Assembly: GCA_041398965.1 (NCBI GenBank)
Contig: JAWKTT010000008.1
Span: 115,360-179,359 of the forward strand
Origin: JAWKTT01 sp041398965
GTDB taxonomy: Bacteria > Planctomycetota > Planctomycetia > Planctomycetales > Planctomycetaceae
Length of the DNA stretch: 64,000 bases
Direction of reading: 5' to 3'
Shown here: positions 36,816 through 45,500 of the stretch, in pieces
How positions within the stretch are numbered: position 1 is the stretch's first letter
How the letters are laid out: every line of letters begins with the position of its first letter
Made by a program: the position numbers and the translations under genes
Notes under the pieces: generated by a model
The model's input: the letters and a program-made list of their open reading frames with translations, nothing else
Told to the model about the DNA's origin: nothing
Databases searched by the model: none

Positions 36816-37121
36816 GTGTCAGTCGGTGTTGAGGAGATAAGGTGTGCGATCGTGGTAGGAATGTATGGATGGAGAATACCGCATTCCCCGAAGAAGTGCG
36901 CCCACAGATGCCGCAGATGTGAGGGTTGACGTGTGATCATCCCCGTTTCTGTGTTGGCAGCATCGCTATGCAGACGATACAGTATCCCTCATAATTGCGA
37001 ATGCCGAATGACCGGCACATCTGCCATGCGATGCTGACGCGGGGCCGTTGTGTTCATGGTCTTTCCCCCTGTTTTGTCGGCTCATTCTCTGAGACAAGTT
37101 ACTTTCGAGACGTTCGACTTT
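36816..37121. other. Divergent intergenic region
   Basis: 306 bp between the glycosyltransferase and receiver-protein genes. The receiver frame is open from 37050, but that portion does not look like a receiver domain. No RNA gene or strong structure seen. Confidence 0.5.
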
Positions 37122-37673
37122 ATGAACTCCGCTCTCTCTCCGGTTATCGTCAATCGTGTGCTGGTCGTCGACGACGATCGCGATGAAGCTGCGTTCCTCA
37201 AGGAGTTTTTGCAGCAACATAAGATGCAGGTCGATATTGCTCGCGATGCGGGACAGGCGCATTCGGCCTTTAGTATGCACCCCCCCGACATGGTGTTGCT
37301 CGACATCATGTTGCCCAACAATGTCTCCGGTTTTGAAGTTTGCGAACGGATGAAGACGACCGAGCCGAACGTTCCGGTGTTGATTCTCTCGGCCATCGAA
37401 CTTGATGATGCGTTCGATCTCGCCAAGCGAGTCGGAGCCGATGGCTATGTTACCAAACCTTACGATCCCGACATGTTGCTCGTAAAGATTCGTGAGACAG
37501 CCGAACTTGTCTGGCAGCGGGGTCATGCCGATGAAGAGTCGGTGAAGGCAGAGAAAGTCCGCTTCGATTGCTCCGAGTGTGGCAAGCGGCTGAAGGTCAG
37601 CGGGGCACATCGAGGTCATCGTTTGAACTGCCCACAGTGTGGAAACTCGCTCGTGGTCCCCCGGCACGACTGA
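37122..37673 (+). CDS. Response regulator receiver domain with C-terminal zinc ribbon
   Basis: 183 residues. A complete receiver domain has the acidic pair in VLVVDDDRDEA, phospho-acceptor Asp in VLLDIMLPNN, Ser in ILSAIEL and Lys in GYVTKPYDPD. After a short helical linker comes a compact zinc ribbon, DCSECGKRLKV...NCPQCGNSLVV, with four cysteines. There is no HTH or enzyme domain. Such single-domain regulators usually act by protein contact. An FHA-domain gene follows 68 bp downstream on the same strand, suggesting a signalling pair. The start at 37122 is chosen by the receiver domain border; no strong SD is seen. Confidence 0.9.
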   Translation: MNSALSPVIVNRVLVVDDDRDEAAFLKEFLQQHKMQVDIARDAGQAHSAFSMHPPDMVLLDIMLPNNVSGFEVCERMKTTEPNVPVLILSAIELDDAFDLAKRVGADGYVTKPYDPDMLLVKIRETAELVWQRGHADEESVKAEKVRFDCSECGKRLKVSGAHRGHRLNCPQCGNSLVVPRHD

Positions 37674-37741
37674 GAGACACCCGAAACGTCTCGAAACACA
37701 ATCAAGACTCATCACCCAGAGACAAGGCGATAAGAAATCCG

Positions 37742-38341
37742 ATGTTCGCGTTGACGATCGAGACTGGCAAACACAAAGGGCGACGCCTCCGACTTTCGCC
37801 GGGGGAGTTAGTTGTCGGTCGTGACGAAAAGGCGGGAATCCGTGTCGCCTCCAGTGAAGTGAGCCGGGCCCATTGCGTCTTCATCACAACCGAGACCGGA
37901 GTCGTTCTCAAGGACTTGGGAAGTCGCAACGGCACCTTTGTCAACGGCATCGCCATCACCGATGAACGCACGCTGCAAGCGAACGATGTCATTGTTGTCG
38001 GACCACTCGGCTTTCGTTTCCAGTCGCCGACCTCCGCCGACAAGAAGTCCGGCACTTCGACCACTCCGAAACGAAACGACAGTTCCGACAGTTCCCTCTC
38101 GGACAACGATATTGCCTCTTGGCTGTCGGATGACGTCGAAGAAGGACGCAGCGGCGACACGACGATCATCCCCAATAAGAAGAAGGACGACGAGACAACC
38201 GCCTCGCTTCCCGCAGGCGACCCACCATCACCGGTGACTCCCATTGCTCCCGCTGCAACTCCCCCTCGTAAGGAGTTCAAGACCGTCGCCGCAGAAGCTG
38301 CTGACATCATCCGTCGGCATTTAGAGTCTCAAGGTTCGTAG
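37742..38341 (+). CDS. FHA-domain protein
   Basis: 199 residues. The FHA domain (1-95) has the phosphothreonine-binding residues: GRDEKAGIRV, SSEVSRAHCVF and LKDLGSRNGTFVNG. The rest is a low-complexity Ser/Asp/Pro-rich linker and a short helical end (EAADIIRRHLESQ). FHA domains read Thr-phosphorylated partners, typically of Hanks-type Ser/Thr kinases. I start at the ATG at 37742, where the FHA beta sheet begins. It follows the receiver/zinc-ribbon gene. Confidence 0.93.
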   Translation: MFALTIETGKHKGRRLRLSPGELVVGRDEKAGIRVASSEVSRAHCVFITTETGVVLKDLGSRNGTFVNGIAITDERTLQANDVIVVGPLGFRFQSPTSADKKSGTSTTPKRNDSSDSSLSDNDIASWLSDDVEEGRSGDTTIIPNKKKDDETTASLPAGDPPSPVTPIAPAATPPRKEFKTVAAEAADIIRRHLESQGS

Positions 38342-38512
38342 GGGGCATCGCCACGCCTTTCCGTGCAATGCCCAAACGTTCTGTGGCCGATTCCATCGGT
38401 GTCTTTGAGCACCATTTCACACGGCAAAGTTGCTTCGGAGGTCAGTCATCGCGCACAATGGTCTCTGCTGATGTGCTGGTGGCCGATTCCTATTGCCTGA
38501 CCGGAGCTTGCG

Positions 38513-41500
38513 ATGTCTGTGTCGAACTGTTTCGCTCTCTTCGCACGATTGCGAACCTCTGTGGTGAAGTTGATGCGACAACCGTCATGGGCGATCGGAT
38601 CAAGGGTGGTCAGCACTGCGGTTGTGCCGATGCTGCTCTGCGTGTTGTTCAGCCGAATCGTGGGGTTGTCGTCGCTTCAGGCAGAGGATGCGGCAGTGGC
38701 GAAGGTCGAGGGGCCGTTGTCGGTCGATGAGTCGTTGAAGCAATTTCGACTGCATCCGGATTGCGTCATCGAGATCGTTGCCGCAGAACCGGATGTGGTC
38801 GATCCGGTTCACATTGCGTTCGATCCAGTCGGGCGCATGTGGGTCGTCGAATACTCGGACTATCCGCACGGTCCCAAGCCGGGGGAGCCGGGCCGCTCGC
38901 GAATTCGGGTCTTGACCGACGATGATGGGGATGGTCGATACGAGAAGCCGGTGACGTTTGCGGAAGGACTCACCTTTGCGACCGGTCTGCTGCACTGGCG
39001 TGACGGCGTCATCGTGACGACGGGGACCGCAGTTCTGTTTCTGCGAGACACCGATGGCGATGGCAAGGCGGATGAGACGCAAGAATGGTTTCGCGGCTTC
39101 AAAGAAGAGAACCCACAACTCCGAGCCAATCATCCGACGTTGGCGATGGACAATTACGTTTATATCGCCAGTGGACTGCGTGGCGGCGACGTGGGGCCGG
39201 GGGCCGATTGGGCGAAGGCGTTTCGCAAAGAACAGTCTGAAGCGGATCAGCCACTCCCCGCACCGGTGTCGTTATCGGGGCGAGACTTCCGCTTTGATCC
39301 GCTCACGGGAGCCTTTGAAGCGGTGTCGGGGCCGGGGCAGTTCGGACTGGCGTTCGACGACTGGGGCAACCGCTTCGTCTGCGACAATCGACACCCGTGC
39401 AAACACATCGTGCTCGAAGAACGGTATCTCAAGCGGAACCCTGATTTACGGGTCGCCGCGACGTTTCATGACGTCGCCGCCCAAGGAGAACAGTCCCGGC
39501 TGTACCCACTCAGTCGGGCTTGGACGACGTCGAATCTGCATGCTCACCAGTTCACCGCGGCATGCGGATTGTGCATTTATCGCAGCGACTTGATCCCGGA
39601 AGAATTTCGCGGCAACGCCTTCATCTGCGACCCGACGGCCAATCTTGTGCATCGCGAAGTGCTGACGCCGCGAGGTGGGACATTCGACTCTCGCCCCGGT
39701 CGCGAAGGGGTCGAATTCTTGGCGACAGCCGACGAATGGTTCCGCCCCGTCAACCTCACCGTTGGCCCCGATGCCGGGCTATACATTGTCGACATGTACC
39801 GAGCCGTCATCGAACACCCGCAGTTCATGCCCGATGAACTGAAGTCCCGCCCCGACCTATTACTCGGCACCGACAAGGGCCGCATCTGGCGCGTCAAGCC
39901 TGCAACGACATCGTCGCTCTCGCGTTCATCCAAGTCTGAAGTCTCGGTCCCATCCTCCGCAACGTTACTGACAACAGCCTCCCGTCCATCCGTTTCGCGA
40001 AGTAACGACTTCATGGCGACTGAGATAGAAGGTTCCGACATCGACGCCCCGCCAGGGGAACGCCACTGGTCGGACTGGACCCATTTCCTGGAAAGTCCGC
40101 TGGGATGGCAGCGTGACACCGCCCATCACCTGCTGCTGACAACCTGGGAGCGAGTCGGCCCCTCGTTACAGGAACTGGCTATCAACAGCCATTCGCCACA
40201 GGCTCGGGCTCATGCCGTCTGGCTGCTTCATGGTCGCCGGCAGTTGAGTGATTCGCTGTTGCTCTCGGTCTTGCAGGACGCTGATCCTCGCGTCGTGGAA
40301 CAGGCTGTGCGAGTGGCCGCATTACGAGGTCAAGGTCTCGCCGCAGAATCACAGTTGGCGGTTGTCGAGCGACTGAATCAACTGGCCCTGCAGACCCCAG
40401 ACGCTGCACTGCAACTGGCAGTCGCACTTGCTTTGCCCGAATTCCAGCGGGGGCGGCCGGAGAGTGGTCTGACCGCGATCCTCAGTCGTCAGCAACAAGC
40501 CAGTTGGATTACCGATGCCGTCGCCACGGCTCCGGTTCCCTTGCTCATGAAGTCCTTGCGACAACGGGTAGACTCCCGCACTCTTAGGCAGACGAACAGG
40601 TTCCTGGATGCAACCCAGTCGGCACACTGCTGGAGTCGGTTGTACGAGTTCGCCGGTCAGCAGGAGACCGATGAAAGGCTGAGCCACTTGCTCGTTAATG
40701 TCACCGACCCGGTGGAGATGACTGCGTTGTCGAATGGAGTTCGTCGCCGCGGGAAACGCTTCACCGACCTTGTACCGGGATTCACGCCAGAAGCTCAAAG
40801 TGTTGTCGCAACTTGGTTGGGCCACGCACAGGAACTGGCATTGGACGATTCTATCGGAGCGACTCCGAAGAGGATTACTGCGATTGAAGCTCTCGAACAC
40901 GATCTTTCCGAGCGGGCCATTGCGACGTTTCTCCAGCTAAGTTCCCCGTCACATCCCTCAGAGGTTCGGATTGCTGCAATTGATGGATTGGCAGCGTTCA
41001 ACACGACCCCCATCGATGATCGGCTGCTCACTCGTTTTACCGGCGAACCTCCGATGGTCCGGTCGGCCATCGTTCGGGCGATGACGGCGTCGGTCCCGCG
41101 CGTGACGGTGTTGCTCGATGCGATCGAAGCGGGGACGATCCCGCCAACGCTGGTCGATGTCGCCACGACGAATCGGCTTAAGGCTAATGCTGATGGGTCG
41201 ATCAAGTCGCGAGCAAACAAACTGTTCGCCACATCCACCCCTGCCGCCCGGCAAGAGGTGCTCGCGAAGTATCAGTCGTGCCTCACACTTCCGTCCGACC
41301 CACTTCGTGGCCGAGCGGTGTTTCAGAAAAACTGCATTGCCTGTCACCGGATTGGAGATTTAGGAGTCGATGTCGCTCCCGACATTTCCGATTCGCGAAC
41401 GAAGACAGCCGAGTATCTGTTGACGCACATTCTCGACCCGAATCGGGCGATCGACAACAATTACTTCAGTTACACGGTCGTCGACAAAGAGGGGCGTCAA

Positions 41501-41734
41501 CTGACTGGGGTTCTGTCGAGCGAGACCGCGACCTCCATCACCTTAAAGCAGCCTGAAGGAAAAGTGGTCGTTCTCTCCCGCTCCGACATCGAACTCCTGC
41601 AAGCGAGCGGCGTGTCGCTGATGCCCGAAGGACTGGAGAAGAACATTCCGCCCGAGCAAATGGCCGACCTCATTTCGTTCATCAAGAACTGGCGATACCT
41701 CGACGGTGCGGTCCCCAAGGAAGTGATCCGATGA
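38513..41734 (+). CDS. PVC-type dehydrogenase-like propeller / HEAT / haem-binding protein
   Basis: 1073 residues. A signal peptide-like stretch (VVSTAVVPMLLCVLFSRIVGLSSLQA) may start from Met21 (38573) instead of Met1. Residues about 60-470 form a beta-propeller of the planctomycete membrane-bound dehydrogenase type (AFDPVGRMWVVEYSDYPHG, DTDGDGKADETQ, DMYRAVIEHPQFMP). HEAT-like repeats follow (about 530-900). The C-terminal cytochrome-like domain has CIACH (Cys941, Cys944, His945) and the family ending ILDPNRAIDNNYFSY...LMPEGLEKNI. One c-type haem is expected, so it is an exported electron-transfer or sugar/polyol oxidation protein; the substrate is unknown. A related protein is at 60104. 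Confidence 0.93.
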   Translation: MSVSNCFALFARLRTSVVKLMRQPSWAIGSRVVSTAVVPMLLCVLFSRIVGLSSLQAEDAAVAKVEGPLSVDESLKQFRLHPDCVIEIVAAEPDVVDPVHIAFDPVGRMWVVEYSDYPHGPKPGEPGRSRIRVLTDDDGDGRYEKPVTFAEGLTFATGLLHWRDGVIVTTGTAVLFLRDTDGDGKADETQEWFRGFKEENPQLRANHPTLAMDNYVYIASGLRGGDVGPGADWAKAFRKEQSEADQPLPAPVSLSGRDFRFDPLTGAFEAVSGPGQFGLAFDDWGNRFVCDNRHPCKHIVLEERYLKRNPDLRVAATFHDVAAQGEQSRLYPLSRAWTTSNLHAHQFTAACGLCIYRSDLIPEEFRGNAFICDPTANLVHREVLTPRGGTFDSRPGREGVEFLATADEWFRPVNLTVGPDAGLYIVDMYRAVIEHPQFMPDELKSRPDLLLGTDKGRIWRVKPATTSSLSRSSKSEVSVPSSATLLTTASRPSVSRSNDFMATEIEGSDIDAPPGERHWSDWTHFLESPLGWQRDTAHHLLLTTWERVGPSLQELAINSHSPQARAHAVWLLHGRRQLSDSLLLSVLQDADPRVVEQAVRVAALRGQGLAAESQLAVVERLNQLALQTPDAALQLAVALALPEFQRGRPESGLTAILSRQQQASWITDAVATAPVPLLMKSLRQRVDSRTLRQTNRFLDATQSAHCWSRLYEFAGQQETDERLSHLLVNVTDPVEMTALSNGVRRRGKRFTDLVPGFTPEAQSVVATWLGHAQELALDDSIGATPKRITAIEALEHDLSERAIATFLQLSSPSHPSEVRIAAIDGLAAFNTTPIDDRLLTRFTGEPPMVRSAIVRAMTASVPRVTVLLDAIEAGTIPPTLVDVATTNRLKANADGSIKSRANKLFATSTPAARQEVLAKYQSCLTLPSDPLRGRAVFQKNCIACHRIGDLGVDVAPDISDSRTKTAEYLLTHILDPNRAIDNNYFSYTVVDKEGRQLTGVLSSETATSITLKQPEGKVVVLSRSDIELLQASGVSLMPEGLEKNIPPEQMADLISFIKNWRYLDGAVPKEVIR

Positions 41735-41998
41735 TGGACAGACGCCGCGTCTGTGGGGGACTTTCAGTCGTTGTCGAGTCTGCCGAAACTGCCGAAAACT
41801 AGTCAGAAGATTCTGCACGAAATCTTGCCATCGGCATAGAATCCTCGCAAGAGTTTTCGTTGTTGAACGAATCGCTGTTCAGATGAGAATTCATTGACCG
41901 GGAGGAGTGCGCCGCAAAGTCGGTTGTTTAAGGATCGACCGACCCATTGCGGCTGATGGAGTCTGTTCACGACTCTCTTCTACAACATGGAGTTGAAT

Positions 41999-42721
41999 AT
42001 GAAGTCGATCCTGTTGGCGAGCGTGCTGTCGCTGTCTTTATTGGGAGTGGCCCCGACGAACGCATTGGCGGATGAGTCTGCCGATGTGGTCGAGGTCAAC
42101 ACTCCTCAGGTCGTTGCGAACAGGGTCTCCGGGGAGTTGCAGACCGGGACGCTCATCTTCAGTGAAGGGGATTGCTTGGCGGTCCGTGTGTACACGAACA
42201 GTCCTTACACTCATGTGGGAGCGATCGTCGTGACAAAGGAGGGGCCGATTGTATACGACAGCATGAACGGTGTTGGGGTCCGAAAACTGCCACTGGTTTC
42301 CTACTTCGAGACACAGGCCCCCGACGAAGTTCGTCTCTTTCATCCGAAACGTAAGTTGACCGCAAAACAGTCTGCGGTGTTTGAACAGGCCCTTGAGGCG
42401 AAACTTGGACAGCCCTACTCCATCAGCCACTTCGTCAGTGGCGAACGTTGCGAAGGGCTCCACTGTTCGGAGTATGTGACCGATGCCCTGATGTCGATCC
42501 AACTCGTCAAAGCGGACCGTCCCCCACGAGTTTCCCCCGCCAGCCTGGTGCAGGGGATCACGCAACACAACATTTACTCGCCAGAAACTCGCATCGAACT
42601 CGTCTACCCCGAACCTCCGGCAGAGCAGGGAAGCAACTGCTGTGAACAATGGTGGATCGATACCAAGCGGTGTACGTCGAAGACTTTTCGCAAGTTGAGC
42701 GGATGGTTCCTCTGCCGATAG
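41999..42721 (+). CDS. Exported YiiX/YebB-like NlpC/P60-fold cysteine hydrolase
   Basis: 240 residues with a signal peptide (MKSILLASVLSLSLLGVAPT). The circularly permuted NlpC/P60 pattern of the YiiX family is visible: GTLIFSEGD, a catalytic-type His in SPYTHVGAI, LGQPYSISHF and the catalytic Cys in LHCSEYVTDAL. The enzyme class cleaves amide or ester links in envelope or lipid substrates. I start at 41999 because TGGAG lies 6 nt upstream; the ATG at 41987 overlaps that SD. The C-terminus has extra cysteines (NCCEQWWID...LCR). Substrate unknown. Confidence 0.85.
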   Translation: MKSILLASVLSLSLLGVAPTNALADESADVVEVNTPQVVANRVSGELQTGTLIFSEGDCLAVRVYTNSPYTHVGAIVVTKEGPIVYDSMNGVGVRKLPLVSYFETQAPDEVRLFHPKRKLTAKQSAVFEQALEAKLGQPYSISHFVSGERCEGLHCSEYVTDALMSIQLVKADRPPRVSPASLVQGITQHNIYSPETRIELVYPEPPAEQGSNCCEQWWIDTKRCTSKTFRKLSGWFLCR

Positions 42722-42822
42722 GTCCGAGGCAAAGATGCCGTTGTCTGTCCCTTGCGGAATTCAGGGCGTCGGGCCGATAATCACCCAGTGGTCGAGTCAA
42801 TCCTCCCTTCTGGAGCAGGACA

Positions 42823-44625
42823 ATGTGGTGTGGGGTGATGTCGCGTGATGCGATGCGTCTGTGGAGTATGGCCTGTGTCATCTGCGGCATGTCTGCTGTT
42901 GGTCGTGTCGCTTTGGGAGACGAACTCGTCTTTGCCGACGGGCGGCACGTTTCGGGGAAAGTGACGGCAATCGAGGGGACACAGATCACCTTTCTCCCGA
43001 CTTCTGCGGGTGAAGCAGGGGAATCTATTTCGACATCACTCGCCGATTTGGAATCGATCGAGATCATCCCATCGCCCCCTCCGCCAGAACGCAGCCGCAT
43101 TCTGATCGAGAGCCTGGATGGAGGCCGGGTGACGACCGCTTCGGCAAAGGTCAAGCTGCGGAGTGGTCAGCATCAGATGAATCTGACGTACTGGCAGCAG
43201 TCGGGCCCAAACATCTTGAGGTTGCAACTGGAAAGGCCGTCGCATCCTCGTGAAGACTTGGATCGAGACCACTGCACCCAGGCCGTAAGCTTTCAGAAGT
43301 TGAAACGGTCGAAAGGGAACGATGCCGAAGGGTATCGGTTGCCCGATATCTCAGAAGAGACGAAAGATCATTGTGCCTATCGACTAAAGCAATGGTCGCA
43401 CAGTTCTGACGTCCAATCTGTTGCGGACCTCCGCCACATTCCTACCGAGAAATATGGCTCCCGTTCGCTTCCCGATTTGAGCCTCAAGCATCCGCAAGAA
43501 AACTTTGCCATCACCTATCAGTTTCTGTTTAACGCGGCGGAGGATGGTGAGTACACCTTCTTCGTCGAGTCGTTTGGTCAGGCAAGACTTTCCCTAGGTG
43601 CCCTTCCGGCTGATGAACAGTTGAACTCGGCAAAGGTCTGGAAGAAGTGGGTTGTTAGCACTCGCTCAGACGGGCGATTGGTTGGGACGATCCGCGAGTG
43701 GCAGGACAATCTCATTCAGATGGAGTTTGAGGGGACGCCGCAGCCTTATGTTTTGTTGATCGACGACAGTTGGTTCACGGAAGCGTGGCAGATTGAAGTC
43801 GAACGCGGGAGCGTTGTCGTTGATCGAAGTGGTGAGCCAGCCGAGAGCGACTCAGTCTACGCCAAGGGAAACAACGATCAGGTGCAGCGGGTCAGCGGAA
43901 AACTGTTGGGATTCGATGGGGAGAAACTTCGGTTCGAGTTCAACGGTCAAGAACGCTCGATCGCCATGGAAAGGGTGCTCGGCTTTGTACGGCGAAACGC
44001 AGATGCGAAAGAGGCGCCGCCATTGGGACTTTCGGGTATCGTACAGCTTCCGCAGCAGCAGCGACTCCCGGGGCTACTCACAGCGATCACCCCGCAGGGG
44101 ATGGCGACTCTGGAACTCCCGTGGGGAGGGACGATTGAGTTGAAACGGAGCGATTTGATTCGTCAGACAATTACTGGTGGACGGTTACAATGGCTGTCCA
44201 GTCTCACTCCTTCAAATGTGATCGAGACCCCCTACTTTGATCGACGAATCCCGTGGCGACGCAACACATCACTTACCGGCGATACCATTCGGATTGGAGA
44301 GAGGTCCTATCGCCAAGGGGTCTCGCAGCACTCGCGGTCCAAGCTCACGTACACTCTTGATGGCGGTTACGAAAGGTTTCAAGCCGACGTTGGACTGTTG
44401 AAACCCGAAGGACTCAACGGACAGGTGACCGTCCGGGTGCTGCTTGATGGGGATGTCGCGTTCGAGCGGGAACATCTCGTAGCAACTGACGGTCCATTGC
44501 CCGTCGACCTTGACTTGACGGGGCGGAAGGAGTTGAGCTTAGAAGTCGACTTTGGGAACCACCTCGACATCGCCGATCACGTCGGCTGGGGACATGCACG
44601 ACTGTTGAAGGCGAAGACGGAATAA
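42823..44625 (+). CDS. Exported protein with C-terminal NPCBM-like carbohydrate-binding module
   Basis: 600 residues with an N-terminal signal peptide (after MRLWSMACVICGMSAVG). An SH3-like opening (ADGRHVSGKVTAIEGTQITF) is followed near residues 225-280 by a beta segment resembling PA14/GLEYA (ITYQFLFNAAEDGEYTFFVE). The last 120 residues match the NPCBM pattern: RIGERSYRQGVSQHSRSKLTY, then VGLL...GQVTVRVLLDG and VDFGNHLDIADHVGWGHARLL. NPCBM domains usually ride on glycosidases, but no catalytic domain is visible. GGAGCAGGA lies before the ATG. It probably binds a glycan at the cell surface. Confidence 0.85.
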   Translation: MWCGVMSRDAMRLWSMACVICGMSAVGRVALGDELVFADGRHVSGKVTAIEGTQITFLPTSAGEAGESISTSLADLESIEIIPSPPPPERSRILIESLDGGRVTTASAKVKLRSGQHQMNLTYWQQSGPNILRLQLERPSHPREDLDRDHCTQAVSFQKLKRSKGNDAEGYRLPDISEETKDHCAYRLKQWSHSSDVQSVADLRHIPTEKYGSRSLPDLSLKHPQENFAITYQFLFNAAEDGEYTFFVESFGQARLSLGALPADEQLNSAKVWKKWVVSTRSDGRLVGTIREWQDNLIQMEFEGTPQPYVLLIDDSWFTEAWQIEVERGSVVVDRSGEPAESDSVYAKGNNDQVQRVSGKLLGFDGEKLRFEFNGQERSIAMERVLGFVRRNADAKEAPPLGLSGIVQLPQQQRLPGLLTAITPQGMATLELPWGGTIELKRSDLIRQTITGGRLQWLSSLTPSNVIETPYFDRRIPWRRNTSLTGDTIRIGERSYRQGVSQHSRSKLTYTLDGGYERFQADVGLLKPEGLNGQVTVRVLLDGDVAFEREHLVATDGPLPVDLDLTGRKELSLEVDFGNHLDIADHVGWGHARLLKAKTE

Positions 44626-45396
44626 CTACATCTCGCGGATGGTCATGCCGCCGTCGATTTTCAGGACTTGTCCCGTCGCGTAGGGGATGTCTCCCCGGAC
44701 GAGTGCTGCTGCCGCTCGACCAATGTCTGCGGGCGTTCCCCAGCGTCGATCGTGGGTGAGGCCCTCGGCAATCAGTTGGTCGTACTTTTCCGTGACGGCC
44801 GCGGTCATGTCGCTCTTGATGATGCCGGGCTGGATTTCGTACACGTCGATGCCATGCGGGGCCAGTCGCACGGTCCACAACTTCGTCGCCATCTGCGTCG
44901 CCTGTTTCGTGAGGCAGTAGTCCCCCCGATTCGTCGAGACAAACTCGGCCGAGATCGACGAAATCATGATGACGACGCCGCGCGCGGTCGCGTCGGCTGT
45001 GTGCTGTGCAATCATCTGCTGGGCGACACGCTGTGTGAGAAAGAAGGGCCCCTTGAGATTCACCCCCATGACCCGGTCAAAGTCCTCCTCGCGGGCGTCG
45101 AGAATATCGCGTCGACCAGGCGAGGTGATCCCCGCGTTGTTAATCAGCACATCGATTCGCCCAAACGTTTCGATCGTCCGGTCGACCAACCGTTCGCGGT
45201 CGTCGTGGGCCGCGAGATCACCTGCCATATAGACGACCCGCACGCCCAGTCGAGACAGCTCGTTGCAGACATCGGTCACTTCCGCTTCAGGCCGCTGACC
45301 ATGGAGCATTAAGTCATACCCCTCGGACCCTAATGCCTGGGCGATTCCTAAACCGATGCCCCGCGCCCCACCGGTAATTAATGCAACCTTTGACAT
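44626..45396 (-). CDS. Short-chain dehydrogenase/reductase (SDR)
   Basis: 256 residues with the SDR cofactor motif GGARGIGLG (residues 9-17), NNAG, the catalytic set Ser (ISSIS) and Tyr-x3-Lys (YCLTK), and the C-terminal end ATGQVLKIDGGMT of the classical 3-oxoacyl-ACP reductase-like group. The substrate is not deducible. AAGGAAG precedes the ATG at 45396. Its stop abuts the NPCBM gene stop with no gap. It lies downstream of argS on the same strand. Confidence 0.93.
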   Translation of the reverse strand: MSKVALITGGARGIGLGIAQALGSEGYDLMLHGQRPEAEVTDVCNELSRLGVRVVYMAGDLAAHDDRERLVDRTIETFGRIDVLINNAGITSPGRRDILDAREEDFDRVMGVNLKGPFFLTQRVAQQMIAQHTADATARGVVIMISSISAEFVSTNRGDYCLTKQATQMATKLWTVRLAPHGIDVYEIQPGIIKSDMTAAVTEKYDQLIAEGLTHDRRWGTPADIGRAAAALVRGDIPYATGQVLKIDGGMTIREM

Positions 45397-45500
45397 CTCA
45401 TCTTCCTTAACATGACCGCTGTGATGTCGATGATCTGATCCGTCCGAAACGCCCAACGAAAGCGCCGGTGAGACCGGCAGATTAACTTAAGGGAGGACGG

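Noticed and set aside
36966..37715. 249-residue open frame on the minus strand
   Set aside because: It is antisense to the receiver/zinc-ribbon gene, with no recognisable domain.
41737..41753. Hairpin ACAGACGCCGCGTCTGT after the haem protein gene
   Set aside because: Very short loop and no T-run; not enough to call a terminator.
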